Assembly: GCA_015501055.1 (NCBI GenBank)
Contig: JADNYV010000087.1
Coordinates: 62,001-126,000, forward strand
Direction of reading: 5' to 3'
Source: Mucidula mucida
Lineage: Eukaryota > Basidiomycota > Agaricomycetes > Agaricales > Physalacriaceae
Length of the DNA stretch: 64,000 nt
Part shown: positions 46,462 through 57,889 of the stretch, piece by piece
Layout: the number at the start of each line of letters is the position of its first letter
Position numbering within the stretch: position 1 is the stretch's first letter
Notes under the pieces: generated by a model
Told to the model about the DNA's origin: nothing
Databases searched by the model: none
Seen by the model: only the letters and a program-made list of their open reading frames with translations
Translations under genes and position numbers: made by a program

Positions 46462-47346
46462 TCACACCTGGAAGGGAATATCGTCAATACGCTTCTTGAG
46501 GGCGTCCAATGCATCAGAACTGCGGAAAGCATGTGACGGGCAATGACCGCAGGAGGCACTAGCATTGATCGCTGATACAACGAATCTATGAGTGAAGATG
46601 ATATCGGTGGAGGGTCTCTCGGAGAGCTCAACGTTCGCCAATTGTACGAATTTGGTCCACCACCTTGCAACTGGATCGCGAGCGTCACTGCAGTTAGAGC
46701 ACCTCCCTAGTCCTGGATTAAGCAGTGCCGCCTGTGTTGCCTTGACATGACGGCGGTGAAGGTCAAGCAAGCGATGATAATCGTACGCGTTGATATTCTT
46801 CAGATCATCATTCAACGGACAATCCAACACATTGTACCGCAGAGTGCCCTTCGCCGCCACTCGCATCTCCTCCTCGAAGCCAAAACGCGTAGCAATGGCA
46901 TACACGCGCAGCGGAGCCTCTTTCACAAAGCCAAGACGCTCATCAACGAGCGTCAGTCGCAATTCATCCACAATATAGTCCAGTTGAAATTTTCGTGCGG
47001 CTTCTAGCAGCGGCACGAGCGCGTCGAGAGACGCGACGCTGGGATTGGGAACGGGATACATGAATCGAAGCAGCACGAAGAGGACGTCCTTGGTCTCTGT
47101 GCACTCGATATCGATGTTTCTTTGAGTGGAAGACGAGGATTGGGGCAGGGAGAACATGTCTTTGAAGAACGGCGACGCGACGGACAGGATGCACTTGTGC
47201 ACAGCGAACTTGGCGCCATCGCAAGATACGAGTACGACGTCCGCGTCAGCCGAGTTAAAATGAAGGATTTCTGCTGTGTGTGTCATGACTTGAGCGATTT
47301 GAACAAGATGGTTGGGGACAAAATGGAACGGGAATTGCCGAAGCAC
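46462..47346 (-). CDS. BTB/POZ-domain protein, intact tandem member
   Basis: Single exon of 294 codons. The BTB fold covers roughly residues 21-130: MTHTAEILHFNSADADVVLVSCDGAKFAVHKCILSVASPFFKDMFSLPQ, then VLFVLLRFMYPVPNPSVASLDALVPLLEAARKFQLDYIVDELR. The second methionine, at base 47286, matches the start of the paralogue at 45278..46032 and may be the true start. The remaining part is specific to this basidiomycete family and has several Cys residues. BTB proteins dimerise or act as Cullin-3 adaptors; the partner is unknown. Two broken copies lie immediately downstream. Confidence 0.83.
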   Translation of the reverse strand: MLRQFPFHFVPNHLVQIAQVMTHTAEILHFNSADADVVLVSCDGAKFAVHKCILSVASPFFKDMFSLPQSSSSTQRNIDIECTETKDVLFVLLRFMYPVPNPSVASLDALVPLLEAARKFQLDYIVDELRLTLVDERLGFVKEAPLRVYAIATRFGFEEEMRVAAKGTLRYNVLDCPLNDDLKNINAYDYHRLLDLHRRHVKATQAALLNPGLGRCSNCSDARDPVARWWTKFVQLANVELSERPSTDIIFTHRFVVSAINASASCGHCPSHAFRSSDALDALKKRIDDIPFQV

Positions 47347-47629
47347 CGACCCCTTTTACGAAGTGCTTCTGACTGTGTTTCGGACATTGGGTAAGTACGA
47401 AGTATCACTCTACCAGTGGTAAATGACGTGGCAAAGTTGTTGAGAGGATCTAGACTGCTTACTCCGACTGAGTGCCACTATGTCCAGAACTTTTGTGCAT
47501 CATGATGAGAAAACAAGAGCTCAACGACGCGTCAGCCTCGTTGTAAATTCTGGCTATACACCAGAAAAGTTTACAAAGCATGAACTACACTATGTACTTG
47601 AATAACATACCAATTAACATGCACTTAAA

Positions 47630-50600
47630 TTACTTATACAACCCCACCAGCTTCTCCGCCACATCACTCTTACACCACCTCCTAATCAGCGCCATCCTCT
47701 CCGACTTCACACCTTCCACCAACTCAAAACACCGAGGCGGAACAAGCACACTCCCCCCCTCCGCCCTCTGCGTATAACGCATCACATCCCTAACCACATC
47801 CGCTGTCCCCTGGCCCACAATAAGGTTAAACAGCTTCCTCGCCTCATCCTCCGTATCCTTCTTCTTCAAATCAGGCCACACACCACACGCGACATGATGC
47901 AGCGCCACAAGCCGCGTAAAGCCCTGCGCCCCCGCCCCAAAGAGAATGCCCAAATACGCCCGGATCATCTCGTTGTTCGTCTCAAGTGGGTACAGATACT
48001 CTGCAGTGACCACATCGGCAGGGACACGCACGTTCTTCATCAGATGCCCAAAGTCCACGTACAGATGCCTCCGATAGTCCACCGCATACCGCATACTCGT
48101 CGGCGGCAAAAGGAGCCGCGTGAACAAAGGATGCGCAAACGAGATGGCATCATACAAAGCGACAAAGTCGGTGTAATACTGATAAAACGGCGTTGTCCCG
48201 AGGAACCGCTTCGCCACCACCTCGAGATCGTCCTCGTCCTCGTCCTTGGACGGAGTCAACGGCGCCATTAGATCGTTCATCAGCTCTCCGACAACAGCAT
48301 CGCGGAATACCTCATCTGTCCCCTTATCGTGATCCTGCTCGTGCTCCAGCATAAACACCTTCATGCACCCAAACACGACCTCGCTCCGCGACATGCACGC
48401 GCTCCCCACCAACGCGGACGCAAAGCGCCGCACCAGCTCCCTCTGCAGCTTCGCCAGCAGCAAGCTCGCACGCACAATCTCCGTCTCCGACGTATTCCAC
48501 GTCTCAGGAAAAATCCCCTTGCGCTTGAACACCGACGCGTCGTGGCCCGAGCGCAGAATGTGGTCAAGCGCCGCCAACGGCCAGTCGCGGGCGAGCGGCA
48601 GCCCAGCCGGGTTCCAGTCCGTCGTCAGTAACACAGACGTTGGTACGCGAAGCGTCGTTGACACCATAATGGACTGAGGAGTAGCAATGACCGGCGCGAC
48701 GCGCACATCCGCGGAGGGCAGAACGATGTGTTGGAAGATGGGGAGTAGAACGTCCAGCCCACCCCGCTCCCAGATGACCTGCGGAACAACGAGCCCACGC
48801 ATTTTCGCCCACTCGCTGTTTACTGCAAGCAGAACATCGCCGAGGAGATCGAGCGCAACAACTTCATCGCCGACACGAAGACGCAGAAAGATAGCGAAAG
48901 CTTGGGCCAGCCACATGTCATCCGTGGTCCCAGGCAGCTCCCGCGCAAAGCGCAGGTACTGCACCAACAAAGAGGACAGTGGTCGACAAAGCACCTCAGC
49001 GTACAACCCTCCCAGACCCGACTTGTTGGACATGGACCACACAGGATTTGACACCAGAGCCGCGCACAGCTGGGATATCTCGGGAACAGGGAGATCGAAC
49101 GTCGTAGAGCACGCTACCGACAAGCGGAGTATCGACGCCAATGACGAAGCATACACTGCAGCATTCGCCAAAGTTGATATCTGTAACGTGTGCTTCAAAA
49201 CTTCCAATTCTGTCTTAAGCCCTGCGAGCGTAGCAGCAATGACACGTCGACCCGTCCCACTAGGCGAATCAAAATCAGCGCTCAACAACGTCAACGCCGC
49301 CTCGCACTCAGCATCCCCGCCGCGAACAGCGTTAACATGTGCACCCTCCAGCCACGCCGATATACATCCCCATATCGCACTCTGCGTCGACACCATCCTC
49401 AGCTTAATGTCCTGAGCCTCCACACTCAACGCATTCAGCGCCAGTACATCATCACCCCATCCCCAGGCAACAACGCGACTCCACAATATATCATGACTAG
49501 GACTCGTCCGATGCGGATCCCGCGCACATATCATCCACGCTTCCAACAATGCCGCCCACGCTTCGACGACTTTCAAGTCCCGATGCTTGTCTGATGCACG
49601 TAGTGAAGCCACATGCGTCGCCAGCCGCATCCACAGCTCCTGCGCGTCAGTCGCGGAGTGGGAGTACAGCCCATACCTCGCCAAGGCAGCGTAGATGCGC
49701 AAGGTCCCAATCAACAAGTCCGGATCAGGCGGCGAGCCAGTCACGAATTTGAGGAGCGCGTCGGCGGGATCACAGATCGCGCGTGCATTAGATCGAGAAG
49801 CGGCGACGAGAGTCGTGAGGCATTTTAAGGCAGACAGTGATGGTGTCATTGGGAGGAGGAGGAAGGTGTTGACAATGCCAGCTACCAGATGAGGCGTCTG
49901 CACGATAGCTTCCGCAGCACTGGCTGAATGCTTGGCTATCCGTGTAACAATGGAGAGCAGCTGGTGCTGATTGGAGGTCAGGTTGCGCTGCGACTCCGTG
50001 GTGCCAAAATCGGGCGGAGAGGTGATCAGGGGAGCTATCTGAGGCAGGATTTTGTCAAGAGGAATTACATCAATGAGTGCAGAAACGGATGGCGCGGGAG
50101 AAGAAGTCGTTGAGCCCGGCAGATTCAGCTCAATTTCACCAAACTGATATTCGAAATCCTCTAAATCAACCTCGAGTGCTGCTATTTCCCGTGTTTCCCA
50201 ACCAATGAGGCACTGCCAAACCACATCAATACCGCGAGCACCCACACTGCCTTTTTCTGGTAACACTTCCAAGCCGGCAAATGAAACCCGTTTCAGTAGA
50301 GGAAGGGTTTTAGAGGGAATGTCGCGCGATGAATCTTCTACACCTGGACAACCGTCTCTAAGCCATTTCGCGACACCGACAAGAACACCAAGCATTGCGG
50401 CCCTCTGCGCGACAACAGTGGAACGCGCGAGCAGAAAAATGTCGTCTATCGTATAACCTGCATGGGAACCTTCGGCATGATGGTGGAGGCCGAGATGGGT
50501 AGGTAGGGCAAGAGACTTTGCGTGTGGTATTGGAGTGCCAGAGAGGTCAAACCTGACTTGGTCGAGGGGAGAAGCATCGCTCGATGGGGTCTCTGAGATA

Positions 50601-51589
50601 GCAGCCTTCATCCATTCAAGGTCTGGATTGGTGGCGGGAGCGGAAGGGAAGTAGTGACGTCTGATATACTCGGGAGTGCCTTCCTCGGGTTCTGGCTCGG
50701 TGTTCTTGTTAACAAGGGGTCCTTTATAAGAGCCCAAGGACACGGTCTCGTCATCAGCGGTAGGCGGGGGGAGCGCAAGAAGCGTCTTTTTGCGCGGAGA
50801 TGGAGGTGCAGACTCGTAGACATAGACATCCTTGGGCGACAGCTCTGCAAAGCGTAACTTTCTTGGAGGCCGATTTGGCGTGGATGGACGTGAGGTAGCT
50901 GCTGATATTGACCTGTATGGTGGCGGGGACGCTATAAAATAGACCGAGTCAGAGTGCACGGCCAGATGAGCCGGTGCTAACTAGCTTTACCTGATCTATC
51001 AGGCTCTTCATCGGTTATAGGCACTTACAAGGTGTTAATCAAGGAATTGGCAGCAATTGGGCGCTTACCTTCGGGCAAGGTGATATGTAACGGATCTTTA
51101 TTGGAGAGTGTATCTAGAGTCAATATAAGATGTTGGACACGCGGAGAGCAATGCCTACCCACCTAATTCACGTTTTCTCTTCTTCTCTCGCGTCTCCTTC
51201 GCCTTCTTCAAAATATCTCCAATGTCAGAACCAAAGCGTTCAAAAATCTCTTGCCTCTCCTTGTCTCTCTCTTCATCTGTCATGTTCTCTACGCGAAGCT
51301 GGTTTTGCCGACTGATTTCATCGCGCCAGTCCTCGGAGACATCGGATTTAACAGGCGGATTGAACGGTTTATTCTGCGAAACGACAACAGGAACCTCCCG
51401 GATTCGCGTCGAAGGGCCAGCTACTTTGCTCTCTTCCTCTCGTCTACGAGCGAAAGCGCTTTTGCCCTTGGACCGGTGCTGAGCGACAGGAAATCCGGAT
51501 ATTCCAGACGACGACGACAGAAGACGGGGAGCAGCATGGCTGCCGGATGGCGCGCGCTCGAGTACGGAGCCGACAAGAGAGGTCTGCAT
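47630..51589 (-). CDS. RPAP1: RNA polymerase II-associated protein 1 (RPAP1)
   Basis: Exons 51163..51589, 51069..51113, 50991..51023 and 47630..50931 join in phase to 1268 residues. The N-terminal exon has the RPAP1_N signature (ISRQNQLRVENMTDEERDKER..IFERFGSDIGDILKKA). Near residue 310 the RPAP1_C signature appears: VRFDLSGTPIPHAKSLALPTHLGLHHHAEGSHAGYTIDDIFLLARSTVVAQR. The long remainder is helical, HEAT-like sequence, as in animal RPAP1 and plant MINIYO. The protein links RNA polymerase II to its assembly and nuclear import and to Mediator. Two very small exons (45 and 33 bases) separate the N-terminal part from the main exon. The minus strand carries several long chance frames opposite this gene; they are ignored. 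Confidence 0.92.
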
Positions 51590-51699
51590 GATGGTGGTTG
51601 TGGTTCAAGATCGGCGTGTCACCCGTTCTGTCATCGACGACCACCAGGCAACTCCCGGTTCTCCATCTCTTTTTCACCGATGCTGAATTACTTTAGGAT
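51590..51699. promoter_or_regulatory. Bidirectional promoter between RPAP1 and AP-3 mu
   Basis: Only 110 bases separate the start codons of the two divergent genes, so their promoters and leaders must overlap. No TATA box is visible. A bidirectional promoter is inferred from the spacing. Confidence 0.6.
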
Positions 51700-52847
51700 A
51701 TGCCTCTGGATGGCCTCATCATTTTGGACGCGGCCCAGCGCCCGATTCTGCAGTCTACTAATGCTGTCCTCTACGACCAAGTAAGCGTGCCATGTAACGA
51801 TATACACCTGGTCTGCGCGCTTTCTCCCCCCACGGATCCACTGCTCGGGATAGCTTTTCTCAATGCCTTTATTACCGTACTCAAGGCATATTTTGGTGAC
51901 GGTGTCAACGCCATCGCGCTGCAGGACAATTTTGACATTGTATATCAACTCATCGCTGAGAGCCTCGATGCCGGACACCCGTTGACCACCTCCCCAAACG
52001 CCCTACGCGACATTGTCACGCCTCCTTCACTACTCAACTCCCTCCTCGGCGGCCAGTCGAATGCCCCAAAACCCTTCACCAGCCCTATTCCGTGGCGCCG
52101 AGCGGGCGTTAGACACGTTAATAACGAGATATACTTTGACATTGTCGAGACGCTAAAGGCCCTTGTATCTCGGACCGGAAACACATTATCCTCCTCGGTC
52201 AGAGGCAGAATTGACGTTGACTCGCGGTTGTCCGGCGTTCCAGATTGTACATTGACTTTATCGAACCCTTCCCTGATCAACCAGCCCGCATTCCACCCAT
52301 GTATTCGCCTTGCCAGGTGGACCAGCCACCAGAGCATGTCCTTCGTTCCCCCCGATGGCAAGTTTGTCCTCGCCGATTACCAGTTGCCTCAGGCGCCTCC
52401 CATTCCTATCACGCTGAAGATAACTTCTTCCTCCGGAAAGTTTGAAATCCTTCTGACCTCACGTATGACCACGCATATCATGGAAAAGGTCGAACTCGAA
52501 ATCCCGTTTGGTTCGCCTGTACCAGGCTTACGCGGAATCGGGTCTTCGTGGACCTGGGATGCGCGCTCTCATGTCCTCCGTTTTGAGATGCCCCAGATTT
52601 CCCCCAGTGGGCGGTACGCGTTGAAAGCAGAGTGGAACCCTGAAGCCACGTATGTTCTTTCCCTGTTTCTTGTCAACTACTCAACTCTCTCAGACCTTCG
52701 CCGGCTCATGTCGTCTTGGTCCGTTTCTCCGTGCCCTCGCATACATTCTCCAGTCTCCGAGTTTCCAAATTTACCGTTAGTGAAGAGTATACCCCGTTCA
52801 AGGGCGTAAGAGGCCGAAGCGAGGGCCAAATTGAATGGAGGTGGTAG
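51700..52847 (+). CDS. APM3: AP-3 adaptor complex mu subunit
   Basis: Exons 51700..52649 and 52694..52847 give 367 residues. It begins MPLDGLIILDAAQRPILQS and continues HLVCALSPPTDPLLGIAFLNAFITVLKAYFG, DNFDIVYQLIAESLDAGHPLTTSPNALRDIV, WRRAGVRHVNNEIYFDIVETL, and ends KFTVSEEYTPFKGVRGRSEGQIEWRW. These match AP-3 mu (longin-like domain, linker, then mu homology domain). AP-3 sorts cargo from endosome or Golgi to vacuole. The segment between ILQS and HLVCAL is about 15 residues, far shorter than in most relatives, so part of the longin domain is missing. An unrecognised small exon is the alternative. The protein is also shorter than the usual length of about 415. Confidence 0.88.
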
Positions 52848-53332
52848 AAGGCCTGCATGTTTAGTAGACTGTTGCAACAAAGTATACGTCGTCTTGACAC
52901 TGCAGAAGAACCGCGCTCGTACTCTACAATCGTCCCGTCAACCACGTAACATACTTAGAATGTTGCTAGGGTATACCTCAAGGTGCTCTTATCTTGTATC
53001 ATACAGAAGAAGGAATAACAGGTGAAGTAACGATGGCCTGAAAGAAGTGAAGGGATGCTGATCCTCCCAAGCTACTTATCTCCACGTCGAGCTGAGATGC
53101 ATCCAAAAATTCTGTGACGATACGCGTGCCTCGTAATTGCTACAATTGTGTTAGGCAGATTAGGTGCTTATTTGACGCGTCACGAAGAACAGCGCGATTA
53201 GGCATGACTGTCTATTTCTGGACGTTGATTATTTAATCACCGCCTCTCTTGATCGTTGACCACTACCTACTATATACACTAGGCTTCACGGGTCATTTCT
53301 GCGGCGCTCCCAGTAGCGACAAAGTAGTTGCG
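52848..53332. other. Intergenic region upstream of an F-box gene
   Basis: About 485 bases without a supported gene. It must include the AP-3 mu 3' UTR and the F-box gene promoter. The sequence TATATACAC near 53273 could serve as a TATA element about 60 bases before the F-box start. Confidence 0.4.
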
Positions 53333-54714
53333 ATGAGTAGCGATGCCGCGTTATCTGAGGTATAGTATCAAGTTAGTCTGTATCAACCGACCGTTTCAAC
53401 ATTCTTCAGGCTGCCCCGCGTTTTCCCCAAGAAATCATCGAAATCATCATAAACCACTGTCATTCTGACAAGGGCACTCTTTCCATCCTCGCCAATGTCA
53501 GTTGGTCATGGCTGCACTCTGCACGTAGCCATCTCTTCGCGAGAGTAGAGCTGCATGAACTCTATCGCTTATCTGCAACTGCAGACAGGCCAGTGCCTTT
53601 TGACCCTTTTTGGAGATTCCAATTTGGGCTAGAAATCATGAGAAGCTCGCCCGCCATTGCTTCCTATGTTCGCTTTGTGCAAATCAGAGCCAAGTCAGAT
53701 CGGCAGCATATGCTTGTCACTCAAGGATTCCAGTTCCTGTCTCTCCTTCCCAATCTACACACTCTCTCCTTGGTTGACGTATACTGGCCAGGTCTCACAC
53801 TTGAAGACATACCAACAATCCAGAGAGGCATATCTACTGTTGCTCCTACCTTGCAAGAACTATCCCTTACTACAGTGACATTCGTGAATCCCGCCGATCT
53901 CGCGTTGTTTATACGCGCTTTCCCCAAGGTCAAGCGGGTGTCCTTTTCCAATTGTATATTTACATGGCGGGACCCAGACGCGCTCACGATGGCGTCTGTA
54001 CTTGGTGGATTCCCAGAGCCGCGGGTGCAAACCTTAGTCTATGTCAGCATTCACAACTGTCCGTCACAAGCTATTTTGGAGATGCTTCTTCAGTGCAACA
54101 CGTTCGAGCTGAATTTGGAGGGAGTAAAGATCTACTGGGACGAGGAGCGCTTGACAGACTTCCCCACATATAAGGAGTTTTTCCGTGTTGTTGGAAACAG
54201 CCTACGGACCATTGAGCTGGGGGTGCGGCTGTCAGACTTTCAACAGCATAATCCCGATGGTATGTTGGTATCTGCATACAGTGACGAGCACGGCTTAATA
54301 TCTACTTCAGATATCATCCAGCTGTTATCAGAATGCCGACAGCTCTCGTCCTTCTCAATTAATACCTCCTACCGGTCACGAGACATGTTCTCAGTCTGGT
54401 TTGAACCCATTATCAAGATCGTAGCCACGCCAACACTTGAGGAACTGAACATCCACTGCAATCTGTACTCGACTCGCGGCTGGAACCTTTATATTCCTTG
54501 GTTCAAAGTTGATGGAATGCTTTCCGATGTAGCGCGGGTACCGCTTTTCAGACGGTTGAATGTTGTCATCCATTGTATTGACACAGAAGATGTAAAGCTG
54601 TTGGTGGAACACGGTAGGAAGGAGGCCGTGCACAGCATTCTTAGAGAATTGATGCCTCGACTGTTACAGGCGGATATGCTTAGGATACGGGAGCCTGAGG
54701 TAGATACAATCTAG
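53333..54714 (+). CDS. F-box family B protein, intact member 1
   Basis: Exons 53333..53359 and 53410..54714 give 443 residues. After a nine-residue first exon (MSSDAALSE) comes the F-box-like segment RFPQEIIEIIINHCHSDKGTLSILANVSWSWLHSARSHLFARVEL. Then comes a leucine-rich body with VTQGFQFLSLLPNLHTLSLVDVYWPG and APTLQELSLTTVTF, ending LMPRLLQADMLRIREPEVDTI. This family is typical of Agaricomycetes. It lies tail to tail with its sister at 55183..56577 and probably arose by inverted duplication. The role as an SCF substrate receptor is inferred from family membership only. Confidence 0.82.
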
Positions 54715-55182
54715 AAGTAGATCACACTTACAGAATTCGACATCCCGACAATTGGCGGCGTATAATTCTGAATCAGTTTATTTGCGCAAAGGCTTCAATG
54801 GTTGGGCATCATTGTAGGTATGGCTCAACGGCTAACCTTATGTGTTCTCAGTTGCCTCAATACCCTGTACTATGAACACCACTTTGGTATTCAATGGAAC
54901 GACCTCCGCTGAAAATCACATGATGATGCTTAGTAGTACCCGCCAGTGTGTAGCCTTCACTTGGCACGTTGAAGCTGTCACGCTACTGGTTCTCCAAATT
55001 AACCACCTTCGTCACTGTAGGCAGTATGAATGGTGATGTCTTGTAACAGCCCCATGCAGTAATTATACTATGTAGAGAACATACGAACCCACACTATGAC
55101 CCGCCATTCGAGGCACAGATTGCTTAATACCCAGTATCGGAAAATGAGAGCAGAGTCAAGTATGCCTTAGCGTAACCAACTT
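54715..55182. other. Convergent 3' region between two F-box paralogues
   Basis: About 470 bases between the stop codons of the tail-to-tail F-box genes. No gene was found. I could not detect inverted sequence identity here, so the inverted duplication is not recent or ended at the genes. Confidence 0.4.
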
Positions 55183-56577
55183 CTAGTCACCCGAGATCGC
55201 ATCTACCTCATCCCCCCGTACCCTGGGTTTACCTGCATACAACAGTCGAGGCATATAATCTCTGCAAGTGCAATGCACTACCCCCCTCCACAACGGCTCA
55301 GTCTCTTGCAAGCCAGTGACGACGTTCAACGTTCTGAAAAGCGGTACCCGCGCTGCATCGGAAAGCGTGTCATCAATTTGCGCCCAAGGAATATATTGAT
55401 TCCTGTTGCGCATCCAGTAGAGAATGCAGTGGATGGTGAATTCCTCGAGCGTGGACGTGGCCACGGCTTCGAGAATGGGTCCGAACCAGACCAAGTGCTT
55501 GTATCGTCGCCGGTAGCAGGTGTTGATTGAGAAAGACGAGAGCCGCCGGCATCGGGATAATAGCTGGAGGATATCTGAAATAGATAGTAAACCGCCGTGC
55601 CCGTCACCATATGCAGATGCCAACGTACCATAAGGATTATGAGAGTCCATTACATGCACACCTAGTATGATGGTCTGCAGGTTGTTTCCAACGACACGGA
55701 AAAACTTCGCGTACGTGGCGAAGTCCATCAAGTGTTCCTCCTCCCAGTGAAACTTTACCCCCTTCAGTGAGTTGAGCTTGAACGTGTTGCGCTGTAGAAG
55801 TATCTCCAGAATAGCTTGTGGCGGGCAGTCGTGAATGCTAATGTATTCTAAGCAGATTACAGCTTGCACCGGCGGCTCTGGGAGTCCACAAAATGCAAAT
55901 ATTGGGGTCATCGTTGGCGCCTTCCATTCAGCATCCCATTCGCAAGTGGAGAAGGACAGCCGCTTGACCTTGAGGAAAGTGCGTACGAACAGCGCGACAT
56001 CGGCGGTATCCGCAAATGTCACCGTAGTGAGGGATAGTTCTTCCAATGTAGGAGCGACAGTGGTTATACCTGTCAGGATAGTCGGTACGTTTCCGGGGTT
56101 GAGATTTAACCAGGCTATGTTCATTAAAGAGAGAGCGCATAGATTGGGAAGAAGAGACAAGAACTGGAATCCTTGAGTGACGAGATACTGATCGTGATTC
56201 ACCCTTATTTGCACAAAGCGAATGCAGGAGGCAATGGCGGGCGACCTCATTAGAATCTCCAACCCAGAGTGGAATCTCCAGAAAGGGTCAAAAGGGATTG
56301 CCCCGTCTGCAGCTTCATAGAGTTCACGCAGCTCTACTCTTGCAAAAAGATGGCAACGTGCAGAGGGCAACCATGACCAACTGACAAGGGCGAGGACGGA
56401 AAGGGCGCTCTTATCATTATGAGAGTGATTTATGATGATGTCGATGATTTCTTGAGGAAGACGTGCGGCGGCACCCTGTTGAAGGTCAAGATCTAGACAG
56501 TTCGTTGACGCACAGACTAATTGGATACCGGAGGATATACAGCCTGGGTGATCATTTCGCGTTATTGGGAACGGCAA
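55183..56577 (-). CDS. F-box family B protein, intact member 2
   Basis: Single open frame of 464 codons. The F-box-like segment RLPQEIIDIIINHSHNDKSALSVLALVSWSWLPSARCHLFARVEL begins near residue 40. The body (VTQGFQFLSLLPNLCALSLMNIAW, LEELSLTTVTF, PPQAILEILLQRNTFKL, LSSFSINTCYRRR) parallels member 1 to the end (RDYMPRLLYAGKPRVRGDEVDAI). The first 40 residues (MPFPITRNDHPGC...) have no counterpart and may be an intron read through. The paralogue has a short first exon ending just before the F-box, so the true start could be a spliced exon upstream. Confidence 0.8.
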   Translation of the reverse strand: MPFPITRNDHPGCISSGIQLVCASTNCLDLDLQQGAAARLPQEIIDIIINHSHNDKSALSVLALVSWSWLPSARCHLFARVELRELYEAADGAIPFDPFWRFHSGLEILMRSPAIASCIRFVQIRVNHDQYLVTQGFQFLSLLPNLCALSLMNIAWLNLNPGNVPTILTGITTVAPTLEELSLTTVTFADTADVALFVRTFLKVKRLSFSTCEWDAEWKAPTMTPIFAFCGLPEPPVQAVICLEYISIHDCPPQAILEILLQRNTFKLNSLKGVKFHWEEEHLMDFATYAKFFRVVGNNLQTIILGVHVMDSHNPYGTLASAYGDGHGGLLSISDILQLLSRCRRLSSFSINTCYRRRYKHLVWFGPILEAVATSTLEEFTIHCILYWMRNRNQYIPWAQIDDTLSDAARVPLFRTLNVVTGLQETEPLWRGVVHCTCRDYMPRLLYAGKPRVRGDEVDAISGD

Positions 56578-56799
56578 AAGACTTCTGTACCGGGAAGCCT
56601 GTGTACTGCAATAAGATCTAGAGTCTCAGTCAAGAACCAAGGCGCAGCTGCTTAGATAACACAGGTTTCCCTCACGTGCTCAAGCGCGTACCCTTGACCT
56701 TGAAGTTATACTACTACTAATTCTACTGATTCGCAGTACATTTGTTTCCAATAACGACGAAGTATAAGTCTTACGCCAGATCCCCCGATGTGTCTATTA

Positions 56800-57145
56800 T
56801 CAACCGATTCTCTTCAGGCTTCCGCTTTCCGTTCTTGCTCTCGAGTTGGTCATGACTGCTGTCTGCACGCACCATCTGTTTGTGAGACTCTGTAGATCTG
56901 CGCGAGTTCTATTGCACTCCCGATACGGCTACCGATACCATTTCTGGAGAGTTGACTTTGGGTGGGAGATGATAACAGTCTTAGTACCAGCAAGTGCCAC
57001 TTCGTGCAGGTCCAAGCACCGGAGAATGATTCTGAAGGGTATCCTGTCGCACAGAGATTCCAGTTCTTCTCTCACCTTCCCAAATATGAGCGAGCGAGCA
57101 TATGGATCCTTTGCAGTTCGTACCGCGTATAGTAGAACTATTGTA
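56800..57145 (+). pseudogene. F-box family B relic next to the MITE
   Basis: Fragments in shifting frames resemble family B. LSSWS and CTHHLFVRL correspond to the SWSWLHSARSHLFARVEL region. FWRVDFGWEMI corresponds to FWRFQFGLEIM. RDSSSSLTFPN is the frame-shifted counterpart of TQGFQFLSLLPN. Many stops and shifts make it a long-dead copy. It stops at or near the MITE insertion point. Confidence 0.6.
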
Positions 57146-57505
57146 CAGTGCGTTGCAGTGAAATGTGCACCTTCCGCAGCCCGCTCCGTTCAGGATTTCT
57201 GCTCAGGGTGGTACATGTTTCCTAGTTAGTACATCAAATCTTATTCAGATCTTGCCTTCATTCTCGGGCACCTTGTAGCTACAACGTGTCAAACCAGTGG
57301 TAAGAGAGCACTGCTATAAGCAGCATGTTATCTTGGGGAGAAAGGATACTTTTATAGTGGACAAGGTCGCGTTAACAGTTTGGCATCACCGGGGCATGAC
57401 CGAACAAGATTTATTTCCTGATTAGGCTACATTTACGCCCGACCCTAAGCAGAGTTCCTGAGCGGAGCAAACTGCGGAAGGTGCACATTTCACTGCAACG
57501 CACTG
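57146..57505. mobile_element. Tc1/mariner-like MITE, 360 bases
   Basis: Begins CAGTGCGTTGCAG and ends CTGCAACGCACTG, flanked on each side by TA (57144..57145 and 57506..57507). The outer 36 bases are a perfect inverted repeat. Similarity with a few mismatches runs to about 65 bases from each end and weakly further, so the element could fold into a long hairpin. CAGTG termini and TA duplication are hallmarks of Tc1/mariner elements. No coding sequence is present, so movement would need an outside transposase. Confidence 0.87.
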
Positions 57506-57889
57506 TATGAGGCTGCTACAAGAAATCTCCCATCAACAATGTCATGCCTACGGTAATGAGGGCGGATGTTTTAGAGGTACAGTAGCAGAAAGTGCCAAAG
57601 GTCATCGAACAGATAGGTTGCTGAAATGCTCTCCGTCGCACTTCAAGCAACATATCTGATTTGACGGTCGGCGCGTGTCCACTCGCGTAAGAAACGTAAC
57701 AAGTACTCTGCCACCACGCAGTCGCGTTGACGTTTGCGCATCAAACGCGATATCCAGGGCCATCTGTATGGCGTGGCCCTGCTTCCGTCGCGATCACTAT
57801 CGCCGGAAACGGAAATTTCGAGGTTTGCTTTATACCCACCCCCCATCATCCCCCCTCATTTTGTGACCCGGCTCACTCCCCTCTCCGTC
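57506..57889. other. Intergenic region before a BTB gene
   Basis: About 380 bases with no gene recognised. The pyrimidine-rich stretch just before 57890 is a plausible leader of the BTB gene. Confidence 0.4.

Noticed and set aside
47894..50456. Several plus-strand frames of 80-240 codons opposite RPAP1
   Set aside because: They are shadows of the RPAP1 coding exon: arginine- and histidine-rich, without domains, and fully overlapping a well-supported gene.
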